NCBI RefSeq assembly: GCF_016653635.2
Contig: NZ_CP067420.1
Coordinates: 5,854,001 to 5,918,000 of the forward strand
Length of the DNA: 64,000 nucleotides
From: Skermanella sp. TT6
GTDB lineage: Bacteria; Pseudomonadota; Alphaproteobacteria; Azospirillales; Azospirillaceae
Direction of reading: 5' to 3'
In this document: one piece after another, positions 17,136-25,848 of the stretch
How the letters are laid out: each line of letters starts with the position of its first letter
Position numbering within the stretch: the first letter of the stretch is position 1
Position numbers and translations under genes: made by a program
The notes under the pieces: model-generated
Database searches by the model: none
Seen by the model: only the letters and a program-made list of their open reading frames with translations
Told to the model about the DNA's origin: nothing

Positions 17136-18377
17136 TTAGAAGTTCAGGCGGGTGCTGACGACCCAGACGTAGCCGTCGGTGCTGACCTTGTTGGCGGCGG
17201 CCGTCGCGGCGGCGCTCGTCTTCAGGTCCTCTTCGAGGTACAGCAGGTCGGACTGGATCAGGAAGCCCGGCGCCAGGACATAGGTGCCGCTGATGCCGTA
17301 GAGCTCGTAGCTGTCGGCGTAGGTGCCGGGAGCGCGCTTGTAGCCCTCGGAGTCCGAGTAGAAGAGGCCGACGGTGGCCGGACCGGTGGTATAGGTAGCG
17401 CCGACGTTCCAGGCGTGCTGGTCGCCGCTATTGGTGCCGACCGGAACGTTGAAGTCATCGGCGTCGATGTAGCTGCCGCCGAACTTGAAGCCGGCATATC
17501 CGACTTGGGCGCCGAGCTGCCAAGCCGTGAAGTTCTTCAGGGCGGGGTTTGTGGTAGTGGTCGTTACCGCTGGAAGGTTCACAGGTACCTCAACTCCGTT
17601 CACCACAGCCGTTCCGGTCCTCGCGGGAGTCGTAGTCGACGTGAAGGTATTTCCCTTGCCATTGCCGCTGGTGCCGGTGGCGGAGGCGGAGACTGACACG
17701 CCGTCGAAGGTGTTGACGTAGTTGATGCCGAACTCCAGGAAGTCGGAGTAGTCCCGCGAGTTCTTGGTGGTAATGACGTTCTGAGCTTCGTCGCCGTTCT
17801 CCGGCGCGTAGCTGAAGCCTGCCTGGAAGCCCATGAAGCGCGGGGTCAGGTACATGATCTTGGTCGCGTCGCCGCTGTCCGGCGCCTTGATGGCGGCGCC
17901 CCACGGCGTGCGGCCCAGCTCGAAGGTGCCGGTCTTGCCGGCGAAGGAGACGCCGGTGACGGCGAGGAAGTCAATGCCGTCGCCGTCGAGGGCTTCCACG
18001 CCGGTCAGCGGGGCGAAGATCGCCAGGGTGTCGGCGGCGCCGTCGAAGTCGCCCAGTTCCAGCCGACCCCAGGAGCCGCCGAGATAGACCGACGCCTCGT
18101 CGGTGCCGACACCCGTGGTGCCGGCGGTCGGAACGCCGTTCTGCAACTCGATCTTGGCACCGTACAGCAGGCCGTTGTCGGCCTTGCCGTCGGCACGAAC
18201 CACGATTTCGGTCTCGAGCTGGAACTCGCGGTCGGTGCCGTTGATCAGGCTGTTGTCGTAGATGGCCGCGAAGAATTCGGTGTAGCCGCCCAGGGTGACC
18301 TTGATCTGGGCGTTGGCGGCGGAAGCGAAGCCGGCGACGGCGGCGAGCGCGGTGGTGGCGAGGAGGATGTTCCTCAT
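17136..18377 (-). CDS. Outer-membrane porin (alphaproteobacterial type), copy 1
   Basis: Beta-barrel porin of 413 residues. A signal peptide (residues 1-23, ending ANAQ) is followed by KVTLGGYTEFFAA. LETEIVVRADGKADNGLLYG and SWGRLELGDFDGAAD are shared almost word for word with the adjacent copy, and the C-terminal phenylalanine (STRLNF) is the BAM recognition residue. Compared with copy 2 it carries an extra Thr/Ser-rich loop of roughly 35 residues around 17535-17690, probably a surface loop. The ribosome site GAGGGAG precedes ATG 18377. It has its own terminator and a 232-bp spacer from copy 2, so it is probably a separate transcript. Confidence 0.92.
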   Translation of the reverse strand: MRNILLATTALAAVAGFASAANAQIKVTLGGYTEFFAAIYDNSLINGTDREFQLETEIVVRADGKADNGLLYGAKIELQNGVPTAGTTGVGTDEASVYLGGSWGRLELGDFDGAADTLAIFAPLTGVEALDGDGIDFLAVTGVSFAGKTGTFELGRTPWGAAIKAPDSGDATKIMYLTPRFMGFQAGFSYAPENGDEAQNVITTKNSRDYSDFLEFGINYVNTFDGVSVSASATGTSGNGKGNTFTSTTTPARTGTAVVNGVEVPVNLPAVTTTTTNPALKNFTAWQLGAQVGYAGFKFGGSYIDADDFNVPVGTNSGDQHAWNVGATYTTGPATVGLFYSDSEGYKRAPGTYADSYELYGISGTYVLAPGFLIQSDLLYLEEDLKTSAAATAAANKVSTDGYVWVVSTRLNF

Positions 18378-18540
18378 TGTTTTGACTCCCTCTGGAAACC
18401 TTTGAACTACCCAATCTTTCGGGGATGCGATTTTGGATAATCCTTTATGGGTAATCCTTGCAATCCGCTATTACCATCGGCCGTGTAGAAGCGCCCACAC
18501 TGTGGCGCATTCAACACACGCCGTTTCAGGCCGCCGGCAA

Positions 18541-18574
18541 AGAAGAACGGCGGCATCCGGGGATGCCGCCGTTC
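18541..18574 (-). terminator. Hairpin terminator of porin 2
   Basis: GAACGGCGGCAT (18545-18556) pairs perfectly with ATGCCGCCGTTC (18563-18574). On the minus strand the hairpin is followed by TTCTTTG, a short imperfect U-tract. Position just after the porin 2 stop codon supports termination there. Confidence 0.7.
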
Positions 18575-18609
18575 CTGCTTTCGCTGAACCTGTATGGTTG
18601 CCGCCGGGA

Positions 18610-19704
18610 TCAGAAGTCCAGGCGGGTGCCGACTACGAAGACGTAGCCGTCGTTGCTGCCCTTGACCGTGGCTCCGCGGGTGCCGGTCAGGACGTCGTCC
18701 TCGAAGAAGGTGACTTCGGTCTCCAGGATCATGCCGGGGGCGAGGGCATAGGTGGCACCCACGCTGAAGGCCTGATAGTCGTCGCTGTAGTCGGTCGAAC
18801 CGCCGTACGCCCCGGTATAGCCTTCGGCATTCAGGTAGCTGGCGGCGACGGCGACGGGGCCGACGGTGTAGCTGGCGCCCACGTGCCATGCGGTCTGGTC
18901 GTCGTCGATGGCGCCCGTGGTCGGCAGCAGGAAGTCGCCCGCATCGACGTAGCCGCCGCCGAAGGCGAAGCCGCCGAAGGTGAACTGGGCGCCCAGGTTC
19001 CAGGCGGTGAAGTCCTCGACCCCGCTGTTCGTGCCGCTGGACGCGGTGGTCAGGGTGGCGCCGAGCGCCACGCCGAAGCCCCCGAACTCGCCCGTATAGT
19101 TGACGCCGAACTCGCCGACGTCCTTGTAGGTGCTGAGCGTCTTGAGCGGGACGACGCGCTGCGCCTCGTCACCGGCTTCCGGCGTGTAGCTGGCACCGGC
19201 CTGGAAGCCCGCGATGCGCGGGGTCAGGTACATGATCTTGGTCGAGTCGCCGCTGTTCGGGATATGCATGCCGAAGTTCGGCTGGCCGCCCGCGAAGTCG
19301 ACATAGTCGCCGTCGATCTGCTCGACGCCGACCACGGGGGCATAGATCTTCAGGGTGTCGGCGGCGCCGTCGAAGTCGCCCAGTTCCAGCCGACCCCAGG
19401 TGCCGCCCAGGTAAACCGACGCCTCGTCGGTGCCGACGCCGGTGCCGGGGTTGGGCGTGCTGTTCTGCAACTCGATCTTGGCGCCGTACAGCAGGCCGTT
19501 GTCGGCCTTGCCGTCCGCCCGGACGACGATCTCGGTCTCGAGCTGGAACTCCCGGCTGGTGCGATCGGACCCGGTGTCGTCGTCGAAGGTCGCGGCGAAG
19601 AACTCGGTGTAGCCGCCAAGGGTGACGGTGACCTGCGCCTGGGCCTGCGCGGCGAACGCGCAGACGGCTGCGGTGGCGGTCGTGGCGAGAAGGAGCTTGC
19701 GCAT
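18610..19704 (-). CDS. Outer-membrane porin (alphaproteobacterial type), copy 2
   Basis: Porin of 364 residues, paralogue of the downstream gene. Signal peptide about residues 1-23 (ending AQAQ), then VTVTLGGYTEFFAATF, shared blocks LETEIVVRADGKADNGLLYG and TWGRLELGDFDGAADTL, and terminal phenylalanine (GTRLDF). TKIMYLTPR and FTAWNLGAQ are also common to both. The Thr-rich loop of copy 1 is absent. CGGGGA precedes the ATG. The pair most likely arose by tandem duplication; substrate preference cannot be told. Confidence 0.92.
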   Translation of the reverse strand: MRKLLLATTATAAVCAFAAQAQAQVTVTLGGYTEFFAATFDDDTGSDRTSREFQLETEIVVRADGKADNGLLYGAKIELQNSTPNPGTGVGTDEASVYLGGTWGRLELGDFDGAADTLKIYAPVVGVEQIDGDYVDFAGGQPNFGMHIPNSGDSTKIMYLTPRIAGFQAGASYTPEAGDEAQRVVPLKTLSTYKDVGEFGVNYTGEFGGFGVALGATLTTASSGTNSGVEDFTAWNLGAQFTFGGFAFGGGYVDAGDFLLPTTGAIDDDQTAWHVGASYTVGPVAVAASYLNAEGYTGAYGGSTDYSDDYQAFSVGATYALAPGMILETEVTFFEDDVLTGTRGATVKGSNDGYVFVVGTRLDF

Positions 19705-19858
19705 CGGTTTTCCCCGTAATGACTTCTGGTCTATCGACCGTTCGGCCTATTGTTGTGATTTTCGGGGTATGAGTCGCAAATGCTTTCTATCGCGCTGCGG
19801 TAGACAACCTGAGACCGTAACAATTTTGCCACTTATGTGGTAATCAGAACGATGGGGA

Positions 19859-20158
19859 ATGTTCGTGGAACTCGGCGGCTGGGTATACATGCTGGCGAAC
19901 CGGCCTGAGGGTACTTTGTATGTCGGCGTCACTGCCGATCTTGCCCGGCGCGCCTACGAGCACCGTGAACGCACGTCGGATGGTTTCACGAAACGCTACA
20001 ACATCCAGCGTCTGGTCTGGATCGAGCGGCACGACGACATCGGTAGGGCAATCCAGCGCGAGAAGAACATCAAGCATTGGCCGCGGGCCTGGAAAGTCGC
20101 GCTGATCGTCGCCGCGAATCCGGAGTGGAGGGACCTGTACGAGGACTTGATGAAGTGA
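19859..20158 (+). CDS. GIY-YIG nuclease superfamily protein
   Basis: Small protein of 99 residues consisting of the GIY-YIG domain alone. WVYMLANRPEGTLYVGVT carries the two tyrosines of the motif, RRAYEHRE the arginine/histidine region, and QREKNIKHWPRAWKVALI the usual end. These stand-alone proteins are frequent in Alphaproteobacteria, often near repeats, and their cellular role is not known. It sits between porin 2 and the intron-bearing repeat region. Confidence 0.88.
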   Translation: MFVELGGWVYMLANRPEGTLYVGVTADLARRAYEHRERTSDGFTKRYNIQRLVWIERHDDIGRAIQREKNIKHWPRAWKVALIVAANPEWRDLYEDLMK

Positions 20159-20250
20159 CGGGCGCTTTCCCCACTCCGCCACTGCCCCGCGTCTCTCTCC
20201 GCCACTGCCTCCGCTCCCCCTCCCGCTACGGCGCACCCGCTTCCCTCTTC

Positions 20251-20340
20251 CGTCATGACCGGGCTTGACCCGGTCATCGTCCGGCATGCAGGCGCCTCGC
20301 TGCCGCCAGCGGGAGATAGCCGGGTCAAGCCCGGCTATGA
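20251..20340. repeat. REP-like palindromic element, copy 2 (interrupted by intron)
   Basis: Begins CGTCATGACCGGGCTTGACC and runs to AGCCGGGTCAAGCCCGGCT, which folds as a perfect stem with loop TCAA, then ATGA at 20337-20340. The last bases are missing here because the intron starts at 20341. The 3' flank at 22202 begins CGAA, so the joined sequence ATGA+CGAA restores the ATGACGAA terminus of copy 1. Confidence 0.8.
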
Positions 20341-20790
20341 GTGCGTCCGTGAGGACGTTTTGTCAGTGTGGTGCAAGTCCGCACCGAAGGAGGTCACGAC
20401 TTCGAAGCCGAAGGTAACTGCGTCGCCGCGAAGCGGGGTGGGGAGCAACCTGAGGCGAACCGGCGGTCCGTAGGATGACGAACCCGTTTCGGCGGGGTGG
20501 CTCGGCGAGCCTGCTCATTCATGGCGAAGCCTGGAACCGACCGTCGGCGCTGAGGTGACTGGGAAAGCGACCGGCGGGACCACCACGTGGGTGGGGGCGG
20601 AATGTCGGGACGGCAAGGCGGAGTAAGCGGAGAGACCTGCCGGCGCGGGTGACGGCGGCAGGAGTCAGAGCCTTCATATTACCGCGATGGCGCGGGACCG
20701 CCGGAGGGCGGTCGCCGGCGCCGGAGAGGGACGGATAGCAAAACCGGCCCGAGGGAAGGGAGGCAGGAAGTGGAACGGGGAAGGACGGGG

Positions 20791-22116
20791 ATGACGCAAG
20801 GAACAGTTCCGGGAGTGCCGGTAACGGCTAAACAAGGGACGGAAGCCCAGGCTCGGGATTGGAGCTGGGTGGAAGCGTCGATCTGGACCGGCCCCATGGT
20901 GTCGGCGCTGGGCAACGGCGTCAAAGGAGGCAAATGGTACAGCCTGATCGACAAAGCGATCCGGCCGGCGACCCTGGAGTGCGCGTGGCGGCGTGTCGCG
21001 CGTAACAAGGGGGCGGCGGGCGTGGACGGGCAGAGCATCGCCCGGTTCACGCTCCAGGCGGATCGGTACCTGCGGGAATTGCACGAGGACCTGAACAGCG
21101 GCAGCTACCGGCCAAGCCCGGTCCGGCGCGTGGAGATCCCGAAGGGGGACGGCAAAACCCGCCCCCTGGGCATCCCCACGGTCAAGGACCGGATCGTCCA
21201 GACGGCTCTCAAGCTGACGATCGAGCCCATCCTCGAAGCCCGGTTCCGGGACGGCAGCTACGGCTTCCGCCCCGGCCGCGGCTGCAAGGATGCCTTGCGC
21301 GCGGTCGACCGGGCGCTCAAGGACGGATACGCCTGGGTGGTGGACGCCGACCTGGAACGGTACTTCGACACGATCCCGCGCCGGGACCTCATGGCCCGGC
21401 TCGGCGACCTGATCAGCGACGGGCGCGTCCTGGAGTTGATCGACAGCTTCCTCCAGCAGGACATCATGACGGAAACGGCACGATGGACACCGGTCGCGGG
21501 AGCTCCGCAAGGGGCGGTGATCTCACCGATCCTGAGCAACTTGTACCTGCACCCGCTGGACGAGCTGATGGAAGCCGAAGGCTACCGCATGATCCGCTAC
21601 GCGGACGACTTCGTCGTCCTGTGCCGGGACGAGGCGCAGGCCCGCGCGGCCCTGGCCCGGGTGCAAGCCTGGGTGGCCGACAACGGCCTGACGCTCCATC
21701 CCGACAAGACGCACGTCGGAGACTGCCGGCAACCCGGCCAGGGCTTCGACTTCCTCGGCTACCGCTTCGAGGCGGGACGCCGATACGTGCGGGACAAGAG
21801 CCTGAAGGCGTTCAAGGACAAGATCCGGGCCCGCACCGGCCGCAGCCGGGGCGTCAGCCTGGATCACGTCATCGCGGATCTCAATCCGGTGCTGCGGGGG
21901 TGGTTCGGCTACTTCAAACATGCTCGAGCCCGCCTCTTCACGCAACTGGACAAGTTCATCCGCAGACGCCTGAGGGCGATGCTGCGCAAGCAATCCCGAC
22001 GCCCAGGCTTCGGGAAAAGCTATGCAGACCATCGGCAATGGACCAATGCCTACTTCGCGACCAGGGGACTGTTCACCCTCTCGACAGCCCTCAGGCAAGC
22101 GAGACACTCCCGATGA
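20791..22116 (+). CDS. ltrA: Group II intron reverse transcriptase/maturase
   Basis: Intron-encoded protein of 441 residues needed for splicing and mobility. RT blocks in order: VEIPKGDGKTRPLGIPTVKD, SYGFRPGRGCKDAL, VVDADLERYFDTI, GAPQGAVISPILSNLYL and the catalytic RYADDFVV near residue 270. A maturase (X) domain follows (RGWFGYFKHARARLFTQLDK). No HNH endonuclease domain is present at the C-terminus. The RT residues are intact, so the intron may be active. Start choice is open: ATG 20791 has AAGG upstream, while GTG 20770 has GGAGG six bases before it. The gene lies in presumed domain IV. Confidence 0.93.
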   Translation: MTQGTVPGVPVTAKQGTEAQARDWSWVEASIWTGPMVSALGNGVKGGKWYSLIDKAIRPATLECAWRRVARNKGAAGVDGQSIARFTLQADRYLRELHEDLNSGSYRPSPVRRVEIPKGDGKTRPLGIPTVKDRIVQTALKLTIEPILEARFRDGSYGFRPGRGCKDALRAVDRALKDGYAWVVDADLERYFDTIPRRDLMARLGDLISDGRVLELIDSFLQQDIMTETARWTPVAGAPQGAVISPILSNLYLHPLDELMEAEGYRMIRYADDFVVLCRDEAQARAALARVQAWVADNGLTLHPDKTHVGDCRQPGQGFDFLGYRFEAGRRYVRDKSLKAFKDKIRARTGRSRGVSLDHVIADLNPVLRGWFGYFKHARARLFTQLDKFIRRRLRAMLRKQSRRPGFGKSYADHRQWTNAYFATRGLFTLSTALRQARHSR

Positions 22117-22133
22117 GGAAAGCCACGACTGGA

Positions 22134-22166
22134 GAGCCGTGTGCGGGAAAACCGCCCGCACGGTTC
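22134..22166 (+). ncRNA. Group II intron domain V
   Basis: GAGCCGTGTGCGGG, an AAAA-type loop and the complementary CCCGCACGGTTC form the highly conserved catalytic domain V hairpin. It begins 17 bases after the maturase stop codon. Confidence 0.9.
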
Positions 22167-22201
22167 GGAGGGAGGGGAGGCAAAACCTTCCCTACCCCTA
22201 T

Positions 22202-22506
22202 CGAATGGGGAGGAAAGGAAGCGGAAGGGAAGCGGGAGAGTCGGAGAGCGCACCGAGCCGCTTCCGCTCCCCTTTTCCATCATGACCGGGCAGGGGAAGG
22301 GAGGAGGGCATGAGGCCGGCGCGGACCCGCTCCCCCTTCCCAACAGGCCCCCGCTCCCCACATCCGTCATGACCGGGCTCGGCCCGACCATCGCCCGGCG
22401 AGCCGGAACGGGCGGAAGGGCCGCAGGCCGCCGGAGCATCCCGCTTGACCGATCGCTTGCGCTCGCACACGCCTTTGGTCTAATTTCCGGCGCCCGAACC
22501 GCAGAG
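22202..22506. repeat. Gene-free spacer with partial REP-like units
   Basis: Downstream of the intron are two partial copies of the 5' half of the palindromic element, each preceded by a similar pyrimidine-rich block: about 22260-22293 (CATCATGACCGGGC) and 22348-22400 (CCGTCATGACCGGGCTCGG). The same block precedes copy 2 before the intron (20236-20265). The remaining sequence is purine/pyrimidine-skewed and shows no coding character. Confidence 0.6.
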
Positions 22507-23121
22507 ATGTCAGACAAAATGGCCCGTTTTCCGCTTTCCACCGCCCGGACGCGCAACATCCCGGGGGCGCCGACCCGGCGCAAGTCGGCCGCAGCCCTGC
22601 TGGGCGTGCTCGGCGCAACGCTGCTGCTGAGCGGTTGCGGCGGCGTCCAGCCGGAAGCCAAGTTCCCCGATCCGGACGAGGACAAGCGGTACCGCTACGG
22701 CAGCCTGCTCGGCGGCGAGGGCGGCTTCACGCTGCTCGGCCCGCGCCGCGCCGAGTCGGGGCCGCAGGACGGCCAGGGCATCGGCGTCAACAGCTACCTG
22801 TGGCGCGCCTCGCTCGACACGCTGGCCTTCATGCCGATCGCCTCGGCCGATCCGTTCGGCGGCGTGATCCTGACCGACTGGTATTCCCCGCCGGAAACCC
22901 CGAACGAGCGGTTCAAGGTCAACCTCTACATCCTCGACCGGCAGCTCCGGGCCGATGGGGTGCGGGTCAGCGTCTTCCGCCAGCAGCGCGCCGGGACCGG
23001 ACCCAACGGCGGCGAATGGCGGGACTCCGGCGTCAGCACCGAGACGGCGAGCCGGCTGGAGGACACCATCCTGACGCGCGCCCGCCAGATCCGGATCGCG
23101 CAGACCGCCGACAGCCGGTAG
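22507..23121 (+). CDS. DUF3576 domain-containing lipoprotein
   Basis: Protein of 204 residues with a type II signal peptide: a basic start, hydrophobic run and lipobox LLLSGC, so the mature protein should be lipid-anchored, probably in the outer membrane. INSYLWRASLDTLAFMPIAS-like sequence (GVNSYLWRASLDTLAFMP) and ADPFGGVILTDWY are typical DUF3576. An alternative ATG lies at 22519. In many alphaproteobacteria this gene precedes leuS, as here. Function is unknown. Confidence 0.88.
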   Translation: MSDKMARFPLSTARTRNIPGAPTRRKSAAALLGVLGATLLLSGCGGVQPEAKFPDPDEDKRYRYGSLLGGEGGFTLLGPRRAESGPQDGQGIGVNSYLWRASLDTLAFMPIASADPFGGVILTDWYSPPETPNERFKVNLYILDRQLRADGVRVSVFRQQRAGTGPNGGEWRDSGVSTETASRLEDTILTRARQIRIAQTADSR

Positions 23122-23144
23122 GCGTCCCGGCCGGCGGGTTTTTT
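23114..23144 (+). terminator. Possible terminator after DUF3576 gene
   Basis: GCCGG (23114-23118) can pair with CCGGC (23131-23135), followed by GGG and six T residues (23139-23144). The stem is short, so this is tentative. Confidence 0.4.
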
Positions 23145-23255
23145 CAGGGCTCCGGCGGGAACGATCGGCCGGGGCCGACGATAGTCGATAGTGCATTGGT
23201 TCGGTGATGCGTCGCCCGCCCTGCTTGGGCATCGGGGCGCGGTGAGGGATGGTTC

Positions 23256-25820
23256 ATGTCGCGGTACAACTCCAAGGAAACGGAAGCGAAGTGGCAGGCG
23301 GTCTGGGACGAGCGGGGCAGTTTCGTCGCCCACGAGGACCCCGACCGGCCGAAATACTACGTGCTGGAGATGTTCCCGTACCCGTCGGGCCGGCTCCATG
23401 TCGGCCACGCCCGCAACTACGCCATCGGCGACATGGTGGCGCGCTACAAGCGGGCGCGCGGCTTCAACGTGCTCCATCCCATGGGCTGGGACGCCTTCGG
23501 CCTGCCGGCGGAGAACGCCGCGATCGCCAACAAGGTGCATCCCGCGACCTGGACCTACGAGAACATCGCGACCATGCGCGCCCAGCTCAAGACGCTGGGC
23601 CTGGCCTATGACTGGACGCGCGAGATCGCGACCTGCGCGCCCGAATATTACCGCCACGAACAGAAGATCTTCCTGGACTTCCTGAAGGCCGGCCTGGCCT
23701 ACCGCAAGGAGAGCTGGGTCAACTGGGACCCGGTCGAGAACACCGTGCTCGCCAACGAGCAGGTGATCGACGGGCGCGGCTGGCGCTCCGGCGCGCCGGT
23801 CGAGAAGCGCAAGCTCAGCCAGTGGTTCCTGAAGATCACCCGGTACGCCGACGAGCTGCTCGACGCCATCGGCACGCTGGACCGCTGGCCGGACAAGGTC
23901 CGGACCATGCAGGAGAAGTGGATCGGCAAGTCCTCCGGCCTGCGCTTCACCTTCGACCTGGCGGACGATCCGGAGAAGATAGAGGTCTTCACCACCCGGC
24001 CCGACACGCTGTTCGGCGCCAGCTTCGTCGCGGTGTCGCCCAACCATCCGCTGGCGGCCCGGCTGGCGGCGTCCAATCCCGGCCTCGCCGCCTTCATCGC
24101 GGAATGCAACCGCATCGGCACCAGCGAGGCGGCGATCGAGACGGCGGAGAAGCTGGGCTTCGACACCGGGCTGAAGGCGATCCATCCCTTCGTCGAGGGC
24201 CGGACCGTGCCGGTCCACGTCGCCAATTTCGTGCTGATGGAATACGGCACGGGCGCCATCTTCGGCTGCCCCGCCCACGACCAGCGCGACCTGGACTTCG
24301 CCCGCAAGTACGGCCTGCCCGTGCTGCCCGTGGTCGTCCCCGACGGTGCCGACCCGGCCGCGTTCGAGGTCGGGACCGAGGCCTATGTCGGCCCCGGCCA
24401 TCTGGCCAATTCCGCCTTCCTGGACGGGATGGAGGTCGAGGCCGCCAAGCGCGCCGTGATCGAGCGCATGGAAGCGGCCGGCAAGGGCGAGGGCACCACC
24501 ATCTACCGCCTGCGCGACTGGGGCGTCAGCCGCCAGCGCTACTGGGGCTGCCCGATCCCGGTGATCCACTGCGACAAGTGCGGCATCGTCCCGGTCCCGG
24601 AACGGGATTTGCCGGTGGAGCTGCCGACCGACGTCAGCTTCGACCAGCCGGGCAACCCGCTGGACCATCACCCGACCTGGAAGCACACGGTCTGCCCGTC
24701 CTGCGGCGGCGAGGCCCGGCGGGAGACCGACACCTTCGACACCTTCTTCGAAAGCTCCTGGTACTTCGCGCGCTTCTGCTCGCCGCACGACACGACGGCC
24801 GCGTTCGAGCGGGGGGCGGCGGACTACTGGCTGCCGGTCGACCAGTATATCGGCGGCGTCGAGCATGCGGTGCTCCACCTGCTCTATTCCCGCTTCTTCA
24901 CCCGCGCCCTGAAGGACTGCGGCTATCTCGCCGTGGCCGAGCCCTTCGAGGGGCTGATGACCCAGGGCATGGTGACCCACGCGACCTACCGCGACGCCTC
25001 CGGCCAGTGGCTCTATCCGGAGGAGGTCGAGCAGCGGGACGGCCTGACCGTCAAGCGCGGCACCGGCGAGGCGGTGGAGGCCGGCCGGCTCGAGAAGATG
25101 AGCAAGTCGAAGAAGAACGTCGTCGGCCTGGAGCACATCATCGACAATTACGGCGCGGACACCATGCGGCTGCTGCTGCTGTCCGACAGCCCGCCGGAAC
25201 GCGACCTGGAATGGACCGAGTCGGGCATCGACGGCGCCTGGCGCTACGTCGCCCGCGTCTGGCGCCTGATCACCGAGCCGGTGGTGCCCCTGGCCCCGGC
25301 CGGCGCTCCCGCCCCGGCGGAGATTTCCGGCAAGGGGCAGGCGGTCCGCCGGATCGTCCACAAGACCATCGACGGCTTCGGCGACGACGTCGAGAAGTTC
25401 CGCTTCAACAAGGCCGTCGCCCGGGTCCGCGAACTGACCAACGCGCTGGCCGAGCTGGACGGCAAGGGCGCCGGCGAGGACTGGGTGCTGCGGGAAGGTT
25501 ACGAGACGCTGGTCAAGCTGATCGGCCCGATGATGCCGCACCTGGGCGAGGAGCTGTGGCAGGGGCTGGGCCATTCGACCCTGCTGACCGATTCGCCCTG
25601 GCCCGAGGCCGACCCCGCCCTGGTGGTGGACGAGAGCGTCGTGGTCGCGGTGCAGGTCAACGGCAAGCTGCGCGCCCAGATCCCGCTGCCGCGCGACGCC
25701 GCCGAGGACGCCGCGCGCGAGGCGGCGCTGGCCGACGCCAACGTGCAGCGGGCCATGGACGGCAAGCCGGTCCGTAAGCTGGTCTACGTGCCCAACCGCA
25801 TCGTCAATGTGGTGGTGTGA
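23256..25820 (+). CDS. leuS: Leucyl-tRNA synthetase
   Basis: Class I aminoacyl-tRNA synthetase of 854 residues that charges tRNA-Leu. The HIGH motif is HVGH at residues 48-51, the editing (CP1) domain includes a threonine-rich [12 protein letters not shown] and [11 protein letters not shown], a zinc-type CxxC pair lies near HCDKCG, and KMSKSKKNV is near residue 615. The C-terminal anticodon and leucine-specific domains are complete. Length is normal. The next gene, holA, begins only 28 bases after the stop. Confidence 0.98.
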   Translation: MSRYNSKETEAKWQAVWDERGSFVAHEDPDRPKYYVLEMFPYPSGRLHVGHARNYAIGDMVARYKRARGFNVLHPMGWDAFGLPAENAAIANKVHPATWTYENIATMRAQLKTLGLAYDWTREIATCAPEYYRHEQKIFLDFLKAGLAYRKESWVNWDPVENTVLANEQVIDGRGWRSGAPVEKRKLSQWFLKITRYADELLDAIGTLDRWPDKVRTMQEKWIGKSSGLRFTFDLADDPEKIEVFTTRPDTLFGASFVAVSPNHPLAARLAASNPGLAAFIAECNRIGTSEAAIETAEKLGFDTGLKAIHPFVEGRTVPVHVANFVLMEYGTGAIFGCPAHDQRDLDFARKYGLPVLPVVVPDGADPAAFEVGTEAYVGPGHLANSAFLDGMEVEAAKRAVIERMEAAGKGEGTTIYRLRDWGVSRQRYWGCPIPVIHCDKCGIVPVPERDLPVELPTDVSFDQPGNPLDHHPTWKHTVCPSCGGEARRETDTFDTFFESSWYFARFCSPHDTTAAFERGAADYWLPVDQYIGGVEHAVLHLLYSRFFTRALKDCGYLAVAEPFEGLMTQGMVTHATYRDASGQWLYPEEVEQRDGLTVKRGTGEAVEAGRLEKMSKSKKNVVGLEHIIDNYGADTMRLLLLSDSPPERDLEWTESGIDGAWRYVARVWRLITEPVVPLAPAGAPAPAEISGKGQAVRRIVHKTIDGFGDDVEKFRFNKAVARVRELTNALAELDGKGAGEDWVLREGYETLVKLIGPMMPHLGEELWQGLGHSTLLTDSPWPEADPALVVDESVVVAVQVNGKLRAQIPLPRDAAEDAAREAALADANVQRAMDGKPVRKLVYVPNRIVNVVV

Positions 25821-25848
25821 CCCGGCGGCCGATCGGATGGTGTAGGCG

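Larger units (their letters stand above)
20341..22201 (+). mobile_element. Group II intron, complete
   Basis: The 1861-nt element starts GTGCGTCC, matching the GUGYG 5' consensus. About 430 nt of structured non-coding sequence follows (domains I-III presumed), then the reverse transcriptase gene, domain V at 22134-22166 and a domain VI-like stem with a bulged A at about 22168-22198, ending CCCCTAT. Both ends are fixed independently by the interrupted palindromic element: removing the intron restores its terminus. Insertion directly after a hairpin is the habit of bacterial class C introns, and the encoded protein lacks an endonuclease domain. The class is nevertheless an inference. Confidence 0.87.
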
